Assembly: GCA_021786095.1 (NCBI GenBank)
Contig: JAJYNX010000096.1
Location: 1-32,443, forward strand
Origin: Actinomycetes bacterium
Lineage (GTDB): Bacteria; Actinomycetota; Acidimicrobiia; Acidimicrobiales; RAAP-2
Direction: 5' to 3'
DNA: 32,443 nt
Below the pieces are notes generated by a model that was not told where the DNA came from, did not search any database, and was given only the letters and a program-made list of their open reading frames with translations. Position numbers and translations under genes: made by a program. Positions 6,067 through 13,760 of this stretch are shown one piece after another (the first letter of the stretch is position 1; each line of letters begins with the position of its first letter).

Positions 6067-8007
6067 ATGAGCATGCACGCAATGGGCGCGGGGCGCGGTG
6101 GAGGGGTCGGACTGCGCTCGCTACGTCGCGACCGGAGTCTGCTCGAGCACCGGGTGAAGCCTGGCACCCTGCGGCGCGTCCTCGAGTTCGCACGACCGTA
6201 CCGGCCGATCCTCATGATCTTCCTCGGGGCGGTCGTGCTCGACGCCATCGTCTCGTCCGTGTCGCCTCTGTTGCTGCGCGCGATCATCGATCGAGGCATC
6301 TACGGACACCACGAGGGCCTGATCGTGGTTCTCTCACTGCTGACGGCGGTGCTGGCCCTGGCCGATGCGGGTCTCTCGCTCGCCGAGCGGCGGATCTCGG
6401 CGGTCATCGGTGAGGGGCTGATCTACGACCTTCGCGATCGCGTCTACGCGCGAATCCAGGAGATGCCGATCGCGTTCTTCGCCCGGACCCAGACGGGGGC
6501 GCTGATCAGTCGGCTCAACAACGACGTCATCGGCGCCCAGCAGGCCTTCACGGACCTCTTCTCCAACGTGGTCGGGAACATCATTCTGGTCGCGATCATC
6601 CTCTCGGTGATGCTGTACCTGAGTTGGACGATCACGGTGGTGGCTCTGCTTCTGCTACCGGTGTTCCTGATCCCGGCACGGTTCGTGGGTCGGCGTCTCG
6701 GCACACTCTTTCACCGTGGCATGGAACTGAACGCCGAGATGAACATGGTGATGTCCGAGCGATTCAACGTCGCGGGCGCCATGGTCGTGAAGCTGTTCGG
6801 CCGTCCGCACGACGAACTGTCGACTTTCGAGAACCGCGCCGGACAGGTTCGCGATATGGGCGTGCGTCAGGCGACCTACCAGCGATTCTTCTTCGTCGCC
6901 CTGTCCCTGACCGCGTCGCTCGCCACGGCGTTCGCCTACGGGTTTGGGGGCGTGGAGGCGCTGCACGGGACCCTGGCTGTCGGCACCGTGGTAGCGCTGA
7001 CGGCCTATCTCGGACGGCTCTACGGTCCCCTGACCCAACTATCCAACCTCAACATCGACTACATGTCGGCGATCGTCAGCTTCGAGCGGCTCTTCGAGGT
7101 CCTCGATCTGGAACCGATGATTCGCGAACGCGAGGGGGCGCGGGAAGTCCCGGATGGTCCGGTGGCGCTGCGCGTCGACCACGTGTCCTTCTCCTACCCG
7201 GGAGCCGATGAGGTGTCGCTGGCGTCCCTGGAGGCGGTGGCGGTTCTCGACGACACGCCGCGTACGCCGGTGTTGCACGACGTCTCCTTCACCGTGCCTC
7301 CGGGAACGATGACGGCGCTGGTCGGTCCGAGTGGGGCGGGCAAGACCACGCTGTCGATGCTCGTGTCGCGGCTGTACGACGTCGACGAGGGTTCGATCAC
7401 CCTGAATGGGGTGGACCTGCGTGACGTGACGATGTCGTCGCTGCACGACACCGTGGGCGTCGTGACCCAGGACGCGCACCTGTTCCACGACACGCTGCGG
7501 GCCAACTTGGCGTTCGCCAAACCCGACGCCACCGATCACGAGCTCGAGATGGCCCTGCGGTCCGCGCAGATCTGGCCCCTCGTTGCCAGTTTGCCCCTCG
7601 GGCTCGACACGGTCGTGGGCGAGCGGGGTTACCGTCTGTCAGGAGGCGAGAAGCAACGTGTGGCCATCGCCCGACTCCTGCTCAAGGCGCCGCGGGTCGT
7701 CGTGCTCGACGAGGCGACGGCGCACCTGGACGCGGAGAGCGAGGCGGCCGTCCAGCGCGCGCTCGACGCGACGATGTCGTCACGCACGTCGCTCGTGATC
7801 GCGCACCGACTCTCGACGGTCCGCAACGCCGATCAGATTCTGGTGATGAATGACGGTCGAATCGTCCAGCGAGGCACGCACGACGAACTCCTGGCCGCGG
7901 GGGGGCTGTACCACGATCTCTATCAGACGCAGTTTGCCCACCAGGCATCAACCCATCGCGTGGGCGCCGCCGTCGACGTAGACGATCGAGCCGCTGGTCT
8001 GGCGTAG
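6067..8007 (+). CDS. ABC exporter half-transporter (membrane domain fused to ATPase)
   Basis: This 646-residue protein has six predicted membrane helices (about residues 45-320) followed by a nucleotide-binding domain, the layout of MsbB/MDR-type half-transporters that work as dimers. The ATPase shows Walker A GPSGAGKT (about 420-427), a Q-loop in VVTQDAHLF, the signature RLSGGEKQR, Walker B VVVLDEATAHLD and the switch His in LVIAHRLST. Exported substrate is unknown. Start choice: GAGGGA at 6055-6060 is 6 nt from the ATG at 6067; a GTG at 6061 and an ATG at 6073 are alternatives. About 25 residues after the last ATPase motif (HQASTHRVG onward) form a polar tail encoded in the 60-nt overlap with the convergent enoyl reductase gene, so the tail may be an accident of that overlap. 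No partner subunit lies nearby. Confidence 0.92.
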   Translation: MSMHAMGAGRGGGVGLRSLRRDRSLLEHRVKPGTLRRVLEFARPYRPILMIFLGAVVLDAIVSSVSPLLLRAIIDRGIYGHHEGLIVVLSLLTAVLALADAGLSLAERRISAVIGEGLIYDLRDRVYARIQEMPIAFFARTQTGALISRLNNDVIGAQQAFTDLFSNVVGNIILVAIILSVMLYLSWTITVVALLLLPVFLIPARFVGRRLGTLFHRGMELNAEMNMVMSERFNVAGAMVVKLFGRPHDELSTFENRAGQVRDMGVRQATYQRFFFVALSLTASLATAFAYGFGGVEALHGTLAVGTVVALTAYLGRLYGPLTQLSNLNIDYMSAIVSFERLFEVLDLEPMIREREGAREVPDGPVALRVDHVSFSYPGADEVSLASLEAVAVLDDTPRTPVLHDVSFTVPPGTMTALVGPSGAGKTTLSMLVSRLYDVDEGSITLNGVDLRDVTMSSLHDTVGVVTQDAHLFHDTLRANLAFAKPDATDHELEMALRSAQIWPLVASLPLGLDTVVGERGYRLSGGEKQRVAIARLLLKAPRVVVLDEATAHLDAESEAAVQRALDATMSSRTSLVIAHRLSTVRNADQILVMNDGRIVQRGTHDELLAAGGLYHDLYQTQFAHQASTHRVGAAVDVDDRAAGLA

Positions 8008-8727
8008 GAGCGGGGACAGCAGAGCGATGGCGGTGTCGGCGACCGCACTGGGGTCGTGGACGTCCCAGCCCAGCGGCGCGCGCTCATCCCACGAGTCTTC
8101 GAAGATCGCAAAGCCCGGGATCGACTTCGCCGCGACCGTGCGGATCGGTCCGGCGGCCACCATGTTGACGCGAATGTGATCACCGCCGACTTCGCGAGCC
8201 AGGTAGCGGCCCAGCGACTCCAGCCCCGCTTTCATCACCCCCATCCAGTCGTACATGGGGTAGGCCCGAGTCCCGTCGAAGTCGAGGGCGATCACGGAAG
8301 CGCCACCGAGGGCGGTGCTCTCGCTCAACAGGGGTCGAAAAGCACCCACGAGGGCGGCGAGGGAGTAGGTGGAGATGTGCATCGCGGTGGCCACGTCCTC
8401 GAAGGGAGCAGTGAACATGCCGCCACCCAGGCAGGTCGGTGGGGCGTAGCCGATGGCGTGCACCAGGCCGTCGAGGCGCCCAAATCGGCGTCGTACCTCG
8501 TCAACCGCCGCCGCCACCTCGTCAGGTTTGGTCACGTCGAGCTCGATGATGTCGCCGACCTCGCCGAGGCGCCGCGCGGTACGCCTCGTCAACGAGGTAC
8601 CACGCCCGGCTCCCGACAGGGCGACCGTGGCTCCCTCCTCCAGCGCTCGCCGGGCGATGGAGAACGCCAGTGAATCCTCGGTCAGCACGCCAGTGATCAG
8701 GAGACGGTGATCGGTGAGCAGAGCCAT
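7948..8727 (-). CDS. fabI: Enoyl-[acyl-carrier-protein] reductase (InhA/FabI type)
   Basis: This 259-residue short-chain dehydrogenase-fold enzyme reduces the trans-2 double bond of enoyl-ACP with NAD(P)H in fatty-acid elongation. The N-terminus LLITGVLTEDSLAFSIA matches the FabI/InhA nucleotide loop, and the catalytic pair Y-x6-K is YDWMGVMK (Tyr159, Lys166). The stretches before and after it (DFDGTRAYPMYDWM, MVAAGPIRT) are closest to mycobacterial InhA as I recall it. The C-terminus YVDGGAHAMG is the usual family end, so the full reading frame is real although its last 60 nt lie inside the convergent ABC gene. The start is the ATG at 8727, 6 nt after a TACGCT element; an upstream in-frame ATG would place the promoter inside the gene and adds non-homologous residues. 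In mycobacteria this enzyme is the isoniazid target. Confidence 0.92.
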   Translation of the reverse strand: MALLTDHRLLITGVLTEDSLAFSIARRALEEGATVALSGAGRGTSLTRRTARRLGEVGDIIELDVTKPDEVAAAVDEVRRRFGRLDGLVHAIGYAPPTCLGGGMFTAPFEDVATAMHISTYSLAALVGAFRPLLSESTALGGASVIALDFDGTRAYPMYDWMGVMKAGLESLGRYLAREVGGDHIRVNMVAAGPIRTVAAKSIPGFAIFEDSWDERAPLGWDVHDPSAVADTAIALLSPLLRQTSGSIVYVDGGAHAMG

Positions 8728-8732
8728 CTTGT

Positions 8733-8739
8733 TAGCGTA
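8733..8739. promoter_or_regulatory. Shared, overlapping divergent -10 elements (fabI / F420 reductase)
   Basis: The top strand reads TAGCGTA. Bases 8733-8738 give TAGCGT for the rightward gene; bases 8739-8734 on the other strand give TACGCT for fabI. The leftward element is exactly 6 nt from the fabI ATG (leaderless); the rightward one would start near 8745, leaving about 26 nt with GGGGA before the ATG at 8771. Confidence 0.5.
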
Positions 8740-8770
8740 GTTCTCGACACTGAGCGCATCGGGGACGACA

Positions 8771-9421
8771 ATGAGCACGATCGGCATCATCGGGGGCACC
8801 GGACCAGCGGGCCGGGGGCTCGCCGTGCGACTGGCGCACGCGGGTCACCACGTGATCGTGGGGTCACGCGACGCCGATCGGGCGCAGGCGGTCGTGACGC
8901 AGCTCGACCCGCGTGGGGCAGGCACCATCCGGGGTGCCACCAACGACGTGGCCGCCGCGGGCGATGTGGTCGTGGTCGCCACCCCATGGGAGTCCGCGAT
9001 CGCCACGGCGCGCGCCCTGCGCGACACCCTCGCGGGGCGCACGGTGGTATCCATGGTCAACGCACTGTCGCGCGAGGGGCGCGAGTTGGTCCCCTACGCG
9101 CCACCACGCGGATCGATGGCCGCGGAACTGGCGGCCACGCTGCCCACGAGCGCGGTGGTGGGTGCGTTTCACCACCTGCCGGCGGCACTGATGGAGGACT
9201 TGGACAGTGGCCTGGACGCCGACGTCGTGGTGGTCGGCGACGACGAGGGCGCCGTGGCGCGGGTGGCGAGCCTGATCGACGAGGTGGCGGGACTGCACGC
9301 CGTCGTCGCCGGTTCGCTCTCGTTGGCCGGGGCGGTGGAGGCGTTCACGGCGGTGTGCATCTCGGTGAACATTCGTCACCGCGTCCACAGCTACGTTCGC
9401 CTCGCTGGATTGTCGCGATGA
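8771..9421 (+). CDS. npdG: NADPH:F420 oxidoreductase (F420-dependent NADP reductase)
   Basis: This 216-residue protein has an N-terminal Rossmann fold, GIIGGTGPAGRGLAVRLA (GGTGPAG at 8-14), followed by GSRDADRA, where Ser/Arg normally contact the NADP 2'-phosphate. The middle GSMAAELAATLP and VVGAFHHLPA are the conserved F420-binding half of this family, and the length is typical. It moves hydride between NADPH and coenzyme F420. This implies the organism makes F420, although no F420 biosynthesis gene is in the window. It is divergent from fabI and overlaps the next gene by ATGA, so it is co-expressed with mshC. A functional link to mycothiol is not established; both serve redox cofactor pools. 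The start has GGGGA 5 nt upstream. Confidence 0.87.
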   Translation: MSTIGIIGGTGPAGRGLAVRLAHAGHHVIVGSRDADRAQAVVTQLDPRGAGTIRGATNDVAAAGDVVVVATPWESAIATARALRDTLAGRTVVSMVNALSREGRELVPYAPPRGSMAAELAATLPTSAVVGAFHHLPAALMEDLDSGLDADVVVVGDDEGAVARVASLIDEVAGLHAVVAGSLSLAGAVEAFTAVCISVNIRHRVHSYVRLAGLSR

Positions 9422-10542
9422 TTCGCCTCTACGACACCGCGCGTCGCGGCGTGTACGAGATGTCACCGGGGCCGGTGGTGACGCTCTACAGCTGCGGCGT
9501 GACGCCCTACGACTCCGCTCACCTGGGACACGCGTACGTCTACTTGACCTTTGACGTGTTGCAGCGTCGGCTTCGCGACGCCGGCTACGACACGCGATGC
9601 GTGCGCAACGTCACCGACGTCGATGATGACATTCTTCGACGCGCGCGCGAGGTGGGTGTGCACTACCTCGATCTCGCGGCGCAGGAAATGGCCAAGTTCG
9701 ATCGCGACATGGCACATCTCAATCTTGTGCCGTGCTACAGCGAGCCTCGCGCGACGGGCGCCATCGCGGAGATCTTGACGTTGATCGGGAGGACCTTCGA
9801 CCAGGGCATCGCGTACGAGGTGGACGGTTTCGTGTACTTCGAGGTCGCGAAGTTCCCGCGCTTCGGCCAGGTGAGCCACGATTCGCGCTCGACCATGGTG
9901 GAGTTGGCCGCGCAGCACGGCGGGAACCCCGATGACCCGCGTAAGCGAGATCCACTGGACTTCGTCCTGTGGCAGCCGTCGCTGGACGACGAGCCGTCGT
10001 GGGAGTCGCGATGGGGCGCCGGACGCCCCGGCTGGCACATCGAGTGCTCGGCGCTGGCGCTGCGCGACCTGGGCGAGACACTGGACGTGCACGGGGGAGG
10101 GCGCGACCTGGTGTTCCCCCACCACGAGTGTGAGGCGGCGCAGAGCGAGGCGGTGACGGGTGCGCCGTTCGTGAAGCATTGGCTGCACGTGGGGTTAGTG
10201 GGCCTGAACGGGACCAAGATGTCGAAGTCGCTGGGCAACCTGGTGTTCGTCGCGGACCTGGTCGACCGAGTCGAACCGGCGGCGGTGCGTCTCGCGCTGC
10301 TGGGTCAGCACTATCGCCACGACTGGGAGTGGCGTGACGAGCTGCTGGCCGAGGCGCAGTCGCGACTGGCGACGTGGCGCTCGAGCCAGTGTCAGAGCCC
10401 GAGCCGGTCGGTGCTCGACGAGGTACGAGCCGCGCTCGATGACGACCTCGACACCCCGTCGGCGCTTCGGGCCATCGACGAGGCGGCCGACGCCGGCTTC
10501 AACGTCACCGAGGCGGCCACACTGCTCGGGGTTACGCTGTAG
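9418..10542 (+). CDS. mshC: Cysteine:GlcN-inositol ligase MshC (mycothiol biosynthesis)
   Basis: This 374-residue enzyme joins cysteine to glucosaminyl-inositol with ATP in mycothiol synthesis; it is a shortened relative of cysteinyl-tRNA synthetase. It has the HIGH-like HLGH (35-38), KMSKS (267-271) and zinc ligands Cys26, Cys210 and His235. MshC is preferred to CysRS because the start IRLYDTARRGVYEMSPG, the 'HYRHDWEW' region and the short C-terminus ending TLLGVTL follow MshC, and the CysRS anticodon-binding extension is missing. One feature is CysRS-like: the zinc region reads FPHHECEAAQSE, keeping a Glu (239) four residues after His235, where remembered MshC sequences have another residue. 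The start is the ATG overlapping the upstream TGA (ATGA). A longer in-frame extension leftward is only the out-of-frame reading of the F420 reductase gene. Confidence 0.85.
   Translation: MIRLYDTARRGVYEMSPGPVVTLYSCGVTPYDSAHLGHAYVYLTFDVLQRRLRDAGYDTRCVRNVTDVDDDILRRAREVGVHYLDLAAQEMAKFDRDMAHLNLVPCYSEPRATGAIAEILTLIGRTFDQGIAYEVDGFVYFEVAKFPRFGQVSHDSRSTMVELAAQHGGNPDDPRKRDPLDFVLWQPSLDDEPSWESRWGAGRPGWHIECSALALRDLGETLDVHGGGRDLVFPHHECEAAQSEAVTGAPFVKHWLHVGLVGLNGTKMSKSLGNLVFVADLVDRVEPAAVRLALLGQHYRHDWEWRDELLAEAQSRLATWRSSQCQSPSRSVLDEVRAALDDDLDTPSALRAIDEAADAGFNVTEAATLLGVTL
10533..10538 (+). promoter_or_regulatory. Predicted -10 element for the thrS operon
   Basis: TACGCT inside the last codons of mshC. Transcription would start near 10545 in an A-rich patch, leaving a short leader with GGAAGG (10553-10558) 5 nt before the thrS ATG. 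There is no room for a T-box leader. Confidence 0.4.
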
Positions 10543-10563
10543 AGAAAAAAGCGGAAGGTCGTC

Positions 10564-12546
10564 ATGCCCGATATCGAGGTACTCCTCCCGGACGGGAGTG
10601 CGCGTACGCTGCCCGAGGGCTCCACCGCGCACGACCTCGCGGCGTCGATCGGACCACGGCTCGCGGCCGATGCGCTCGCGGCGATGGTCGACGGCGTCCC
10701 ACGTGATCTGAACACGCCCCTGCACACTGGGTCACGCGTCTCGATTGTCACGCCGGCCAGTGACGAGGGCCGCGATATCTTGCGCCACTCGACGGCGCAC
10801 GTACTGGCCCAGGCGGTCACTCGGTTGTGGCCGGGTGCGAAGTACGCGATCGGCCCGACGATCCGCGACGGCTTCTACTACGACTTCGCCCTGCCGGGGG
10901 GTGCGCACTTCAGCGACGATGACCTGGCGCGGATCGAGGAGATGATGCGCGTCATCATCGGCGAGGATCAGCCGTTCGTGCGTCACGAGCACTCGATCGA
11001 CGATGCACTCGGGCTCTTTCGCGACCAGCCGTACAAGCTCGAGATCATCGAGGCCGTGCGTCGCGGGGAGGCGGACGACGAGCTCGACGATGTCGGTGAC
11101 GCGACTGCGGTGTCGACCTACGAGAACTCCCCCTCGTTTCGAGACCTGTGCCGTGGCCCGCACGTGCCGTCCACAGGACGGCTCGGACACTTCGCGTTGA
11201 CGCGGGTGGCCGGCGCCTACTGGCGCGGGGATGAGCACAACGAGCAACTGCAGCGGATCTACGGGACCGCATTCGAGTCTGACGACGCGCTGGCCGCGCA
11301 CCTGCACCAACTGGCCGAGGCGGAGCGGCGCGACCATCGTCGCCTGGGCCAGGAACTCGACCTGTTCTCCTTCCCGGGGGAGTTGGGCCCCGGGTTGGCC
11401 ATCTTTCATCCCAAGGGCGGCACGATGCGTCGGGTCATGGAGGAGTACTCGCGGGCTCGCCACGTGGCGGGTGACTACGAGTTCGTCTACTCGCCCCACA
11501 TCACGAAGGCGGATCTGTTCGAGACGTCCGGACACCTGCAGTGGTTCGCGGAGGGCATGTACCCGCCGATGGAGCTCGACGAGGGCCAGCGGTACTACCT
11601 CAAGCCCATGAACTGCCCGTTTCACGTTCTGATCTTCAAGTCACGTCAGCGCAGCTACCGAGAGCTACCACTGCGCCTGTTCGAATTCGGGTCGGTCTAC
11701 CGCTACGAGAAGTCGGGGGTGGTGCACGGACTCACGCGCGTGCGCGGAATGACCCAGGACGACGCTCACATCTTCTGCACCCGTGAGCAGATGGGTGAGG
11801 AGTTGTCCAATCTGTTGACGTTCGTCTTGAATCTGTTGCGCGACTTTGGCCTGCGGGAGTTCTACCTCGAGTTGTCGACGCGACCGCCGGGCAAGGCGGT
11901 CGGTACCGACGAAGAGTGGGCGGAGGCCGAAGCGACGCTGGCGAGCGTGGCCGAGGCGGCGGGTCTCGCGCTGGTGCGCGACGAGGGCGGCGGCGCGTTC
12001 TACGGTCCGAAGATCTCGGTCCAGGTCGGCGACGCCATCGGACGAACGCACCAACTCTCGACGATTCAGCTCGACTTCCAGACGCCACAGCGTTTCGACG
12101 CCACCTTCGTGGGTGCCGACAACGCGCGCCAGCGCCCGATCATGATCCACCGAGCACTCTTTGGTTCGGTGGAACGGATGATGGCGATCCTGATCGAGCA
12201 CTACGCCGGTGCCATGCCCACCTGGCTGAGCCCCGATCAGGTCCGCGTACTCGGCGTGCGCGACGCGCACGACGAGTACGCCCGCGAGGTGGTGCGAGTC
12301 CTGCGTGCGGACGGGGTGCGCGCGAGTGTCGAAGCCGCGGACGAGCCGCTCGGCGCGCGGATTCGACGCGCGAAGATGGAGAAGATCCCCTACGTCGTCG
12401 TTGTGGGCGACCAGGACGTGAGTGCACGCAGCGTCGGCGTCAACGCACGGGGGTCGAACGACCCCGAGCGCGGGGTGCCCCTGGACGACTTCCGTCGTCG
12501 GCTCCTCGATCAGATCGCCGCCCACGGATCGCCCGAGGACGACTAG
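10564..12546 (+). CDS. thrS: Threonyl-tRNA synthetase
   Basis: This 660-residue class II synthetase has the full bacterial domain set. A TGS domain covers about 1-63. The editing domain carries HSTAH (His75, His79) and CRGPH (Cys196, His200), which clear Ser-tRNA(Thr). The catalytic core has the zinc Cys in MNCPFH, motif 2 in RYEKSGVVHG and motif 3 in IHRALFGSVERM, and an anticodon-binding domain follows (about 555 onward). The length is slightly above the common 640 residues because of a short C-terminal tail. It begins an apparent operon with the HIT hydrolase (stop TAG and start GTG share a base) and lies upstream of the PI lipid genes, the order known in mycobacteria. GGAAGG 5 nt before the ATG supports the start. 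Confidence 0.96.
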   Translation: MPDIEVLLPDGSARTLPEGSTAHDLAASIGPRLAADALAAMVDGVPRDLNTPLHTGSRVSIVTPASDEGRDILRHSTAHVLAQAVTRLWPGAKYAIGPTIRDGFYYDFALPGGAHFSDDDLARIEEMMRVIIGEDQPFVRHEHSIDDALGLFRDQPYKLEIIEAVRRGEADDELDDVGDATAVSTYENSPSFRDLCRGPHVPSTGRLGHFALTRVAGAYWRGDEHNEQLQRIYGTAFESDDALAAHLHQLAEAERRDHRRLGQELDLFSFPGELGPGLAIFHPKGGTMRRVMEEYSRARHVAGDYEFVYSPHITKADLFETSGHLQWFAEGMYPPMELDEGQRYYLKPMNCPFHVLIFKSRQRSYRELPLRLFEFGSVYRYEKSGVVHGLTRVRGMTQDDAHIFCTREQMGEELSNLLTFVLNLLRDFGLREFYLELSTRPPGKAVGTDEEWAEAEATLASVAEAAGLALVRDEGGGAFYGPKISVQVGDAIGRTHQLSTIQLDFQTPQRFDATFVGADNARQRPIMIHRALFGSVERMMAILIEHYAGAMPTWLSPDQVRVLGVRDAHDEYAREVVRVLRADGVRASVEAADEPLGARIRRAKMEKIPYVVVVGDQDVSARSVGVNARGSNDPERGVPLDDFRRRLLDQIAAHGSPEDD

Positions 12547-13046
12547 TGCCGCTTGATCGCTTCTCGGCGGCGTGGCGCGAGCAGTACGTGACCGACGCCA
12601 GCGGTGGCGCCGTCGAGTCGGGAGGGTGTGTCTTCTGTGCGCTGGCGCAGCTGGAGCCCGACGAGTCGACGGGCGTGTTGTGGCGCGGCGACCACACCTT
12701 CGTAGTGCTGAACGCCTTTCCCTACGGATCGGGTCACCTGCTCGTGTTGCCGATTCGTCACGTGGCCAAGCTCCAGGAGCTGGCGGAGCCCGAGCACCTG
12801 GAGTTCTTCGGGGCCGTGCGCCGCGTCGTCGTGGCCCTCGAGGGGGCCTACCAGCCCGACGGGATGAACGTGGGCTTCAACCTGGGTCAGGCTGGCGGCG
12901 CCGGAATCCCCCAGCACCTGCACGGCCACGTCTTACCTCGATGGCTGGGCGACACCAACTTCATGACCACCATCGGCGAGACGCGAGTTTTGCCTGAATC
13001 ACTGGGCTCGACGTGGCGCAAGGTCCACGCCGCGCTCGAATCCTGA
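12546..13046 (+). CDS. HIT-family hydrolase (Ap4A phosphorylase-like)
   Basis: This 166-residue histidine-triad protein has HLHGHVLPRW at 124-133, giving the H-x-H-x-H catalytic motif (His124, 126, 128). A CVFC pair (28-31) could bind zinc, and LNAFPYGSGHLLVLPIRHV is the typical HIT core strand and loop. Family members split dinucleotides or nucleotidyl-phosphoramidates. In Mycobacterium tuberculosis the gene in the same place, between thrS and pgsA1 (Rv2613c), encodes an Ap4A phosphorylase. Ap4A is a by-product of aminoacyl-tRNA synthetases, which makes pairing with thrS sensible, though the substrate here is inferred. The GTG at 12546 is chosen because it shares one base with the thrS stop and the protein begins as the family does; no Shine-Dalgarno is needed if translation is coupled. 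Confidence 0.88.
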   Translation: MPLDRFSAAWREQYVTDASGGAVESGGCVFCALAQLEPDESTGVLWRGDHTFVVLNAFPYGSGHLLVLPIRHVAKLQELAEPEHLEFFGAVRRVVVALEGAYQPDGMNVGFNLGQAGGAGIPQHLHGHVLPRWLGDTNFMTTIGETRVLPESLGSTWRKVHAALES

Positions 13047-13066
13047 CCCGGGGGGTCCGGACCGTT

Positions 13067-13072
13067 TAGACT
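13067..13072 (+). promoter_or_regulatory. Predicted -10 element for the pgsA-patA-pimA unit
   Basis: TAGACT in the 49-nt gap after the HIT gene. Transcription near 13079 would give a 17-nt leader with GGAGG (13087-13091) 4 nt before the GTG start. Confidence 0.4.
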
Positions 13073-13095
13073 CGTTCGAGACAGCCGGAGGCTCA

Positions 13096-13758
13096 GTGTT
13101 CGACGGAAAGTTTCGTGCAGGTTTAGATCAGACGACCGCGCCCGTGGGCCGCAAGTTGGTGGCGATGGGGATTTCCGCCGACGTCCTCACCGGATCGGGA
13201 CTGGTGTTCGCCTGCGCCACCGGTTGGTTCATCGCGATGGGCTACCACGCGGTGGCGATCATCCTGCTCACGCTCACCGGGTTCCACGACATGCTGGACG
13301 GGGCGGTGGCCAAGGCGTCGCACCGAGCGAGCCAGCGCGGCAGCTTCTTCGACTCGGTGGTGGACCGCGTCTCGGACGCGGTGCTGCTCGGGGGCGTGGC
13401 GTACTGGATCACGGCTCACCACCACGGACAACTGGTTCTCCTACCGTTCGCGATCTTGACCACCACGTTCATGATCTCCTACCAGCGCTCCAAGGCGGAG
13501 AGCCTGGGTCTGTCCGCCAAGGGGGGGCTGATGGAGCGCGCGGAGCGGATGATTCTGCTGGGGGTCGGTCTCCTCTCCTCCGCGATCTTCATCCCGGTTC
13601 TGTGGCTCATGCTGGTCCTGACCGCGATGACCGCGCTGGGGCGCTTCCGTCGGGTGTGGCAGGTGGCCGCGCGCCCGGCGCCCGCGCCGGTGGTCCACCG
13701 CTACGTGCACCACGCGGGGCGCCTGCGCCGTAGCGTCACGCGCGCGTCACGTCACTGA
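13096..13758 (+). CDS. pgsA: CDP-alcohol phosphatidyltransferase, probable phosphatidylinositol-phosphate synthase
   Basis: This 220-residue membrane enzyme has about six helices. It transfers a phosphatidyl group from CDP-diacylglycerol to an alcohol. The family motif DxxDGxxAR-x8-G-x3-D-x3-D is present from Asp65: D65, D68, G69, A72, G82, D86 and D90 all fit with correct spacing, but the usual Arg after Ala is Lys73. Position between thrS-HIT and the PatA- and PimA-like genes matches M. tuberculosis pgsA1, which makes phosphatidylinositol phosphate from inositol-1-phosphate; that substrate is inferred from context. The protein ends in a basic tail with PAPAPVVHRY. GTG start with GGAGG 4 nt upstream. 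Only 2 nt separate its stop from the next start. Confidence 0.87.
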   Translation: MFDGKFRAGLDQTTAPVGRKLVAMGISADVLTGSGLVFACATGWFIAMGYHAVAIILLTLTGFHDMLDGAVAKASHRASQRGSFFDSVVDRVSDAVLLGGVAYWITAHHHGQLVLLPFAILTTTFMISYQRSKAESLGLSAKGGLMERAERMILLGVGLLSSAIFIPVLWLMLVLTAMTALGRFRRVWQVAARPAPAPVVHRYVHHAGRLRRSVTRASRH

Positions 13759-13760
13759 GC

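Noticed and set aside
8707-9417. Long N-terminal extension of mshC (237 codons)
   Set aside because: It is an alternative frame of the F420 reductase gene, extremely Gly/Arg-rich, while MshC homology begins exactly at the ATG at 9418.
9418-10542. Naming the gene cysS
   Set aside because: It is much shorter than CysRS, lacks the anticodon-binding end, and its start and HYRHDWEW region match MshC.
10543-10563. T-box or other riboswitch before thrS
   Set aside because: The gap is 21 nt, too short for a T-box; the predicted leader is under 20 nt.
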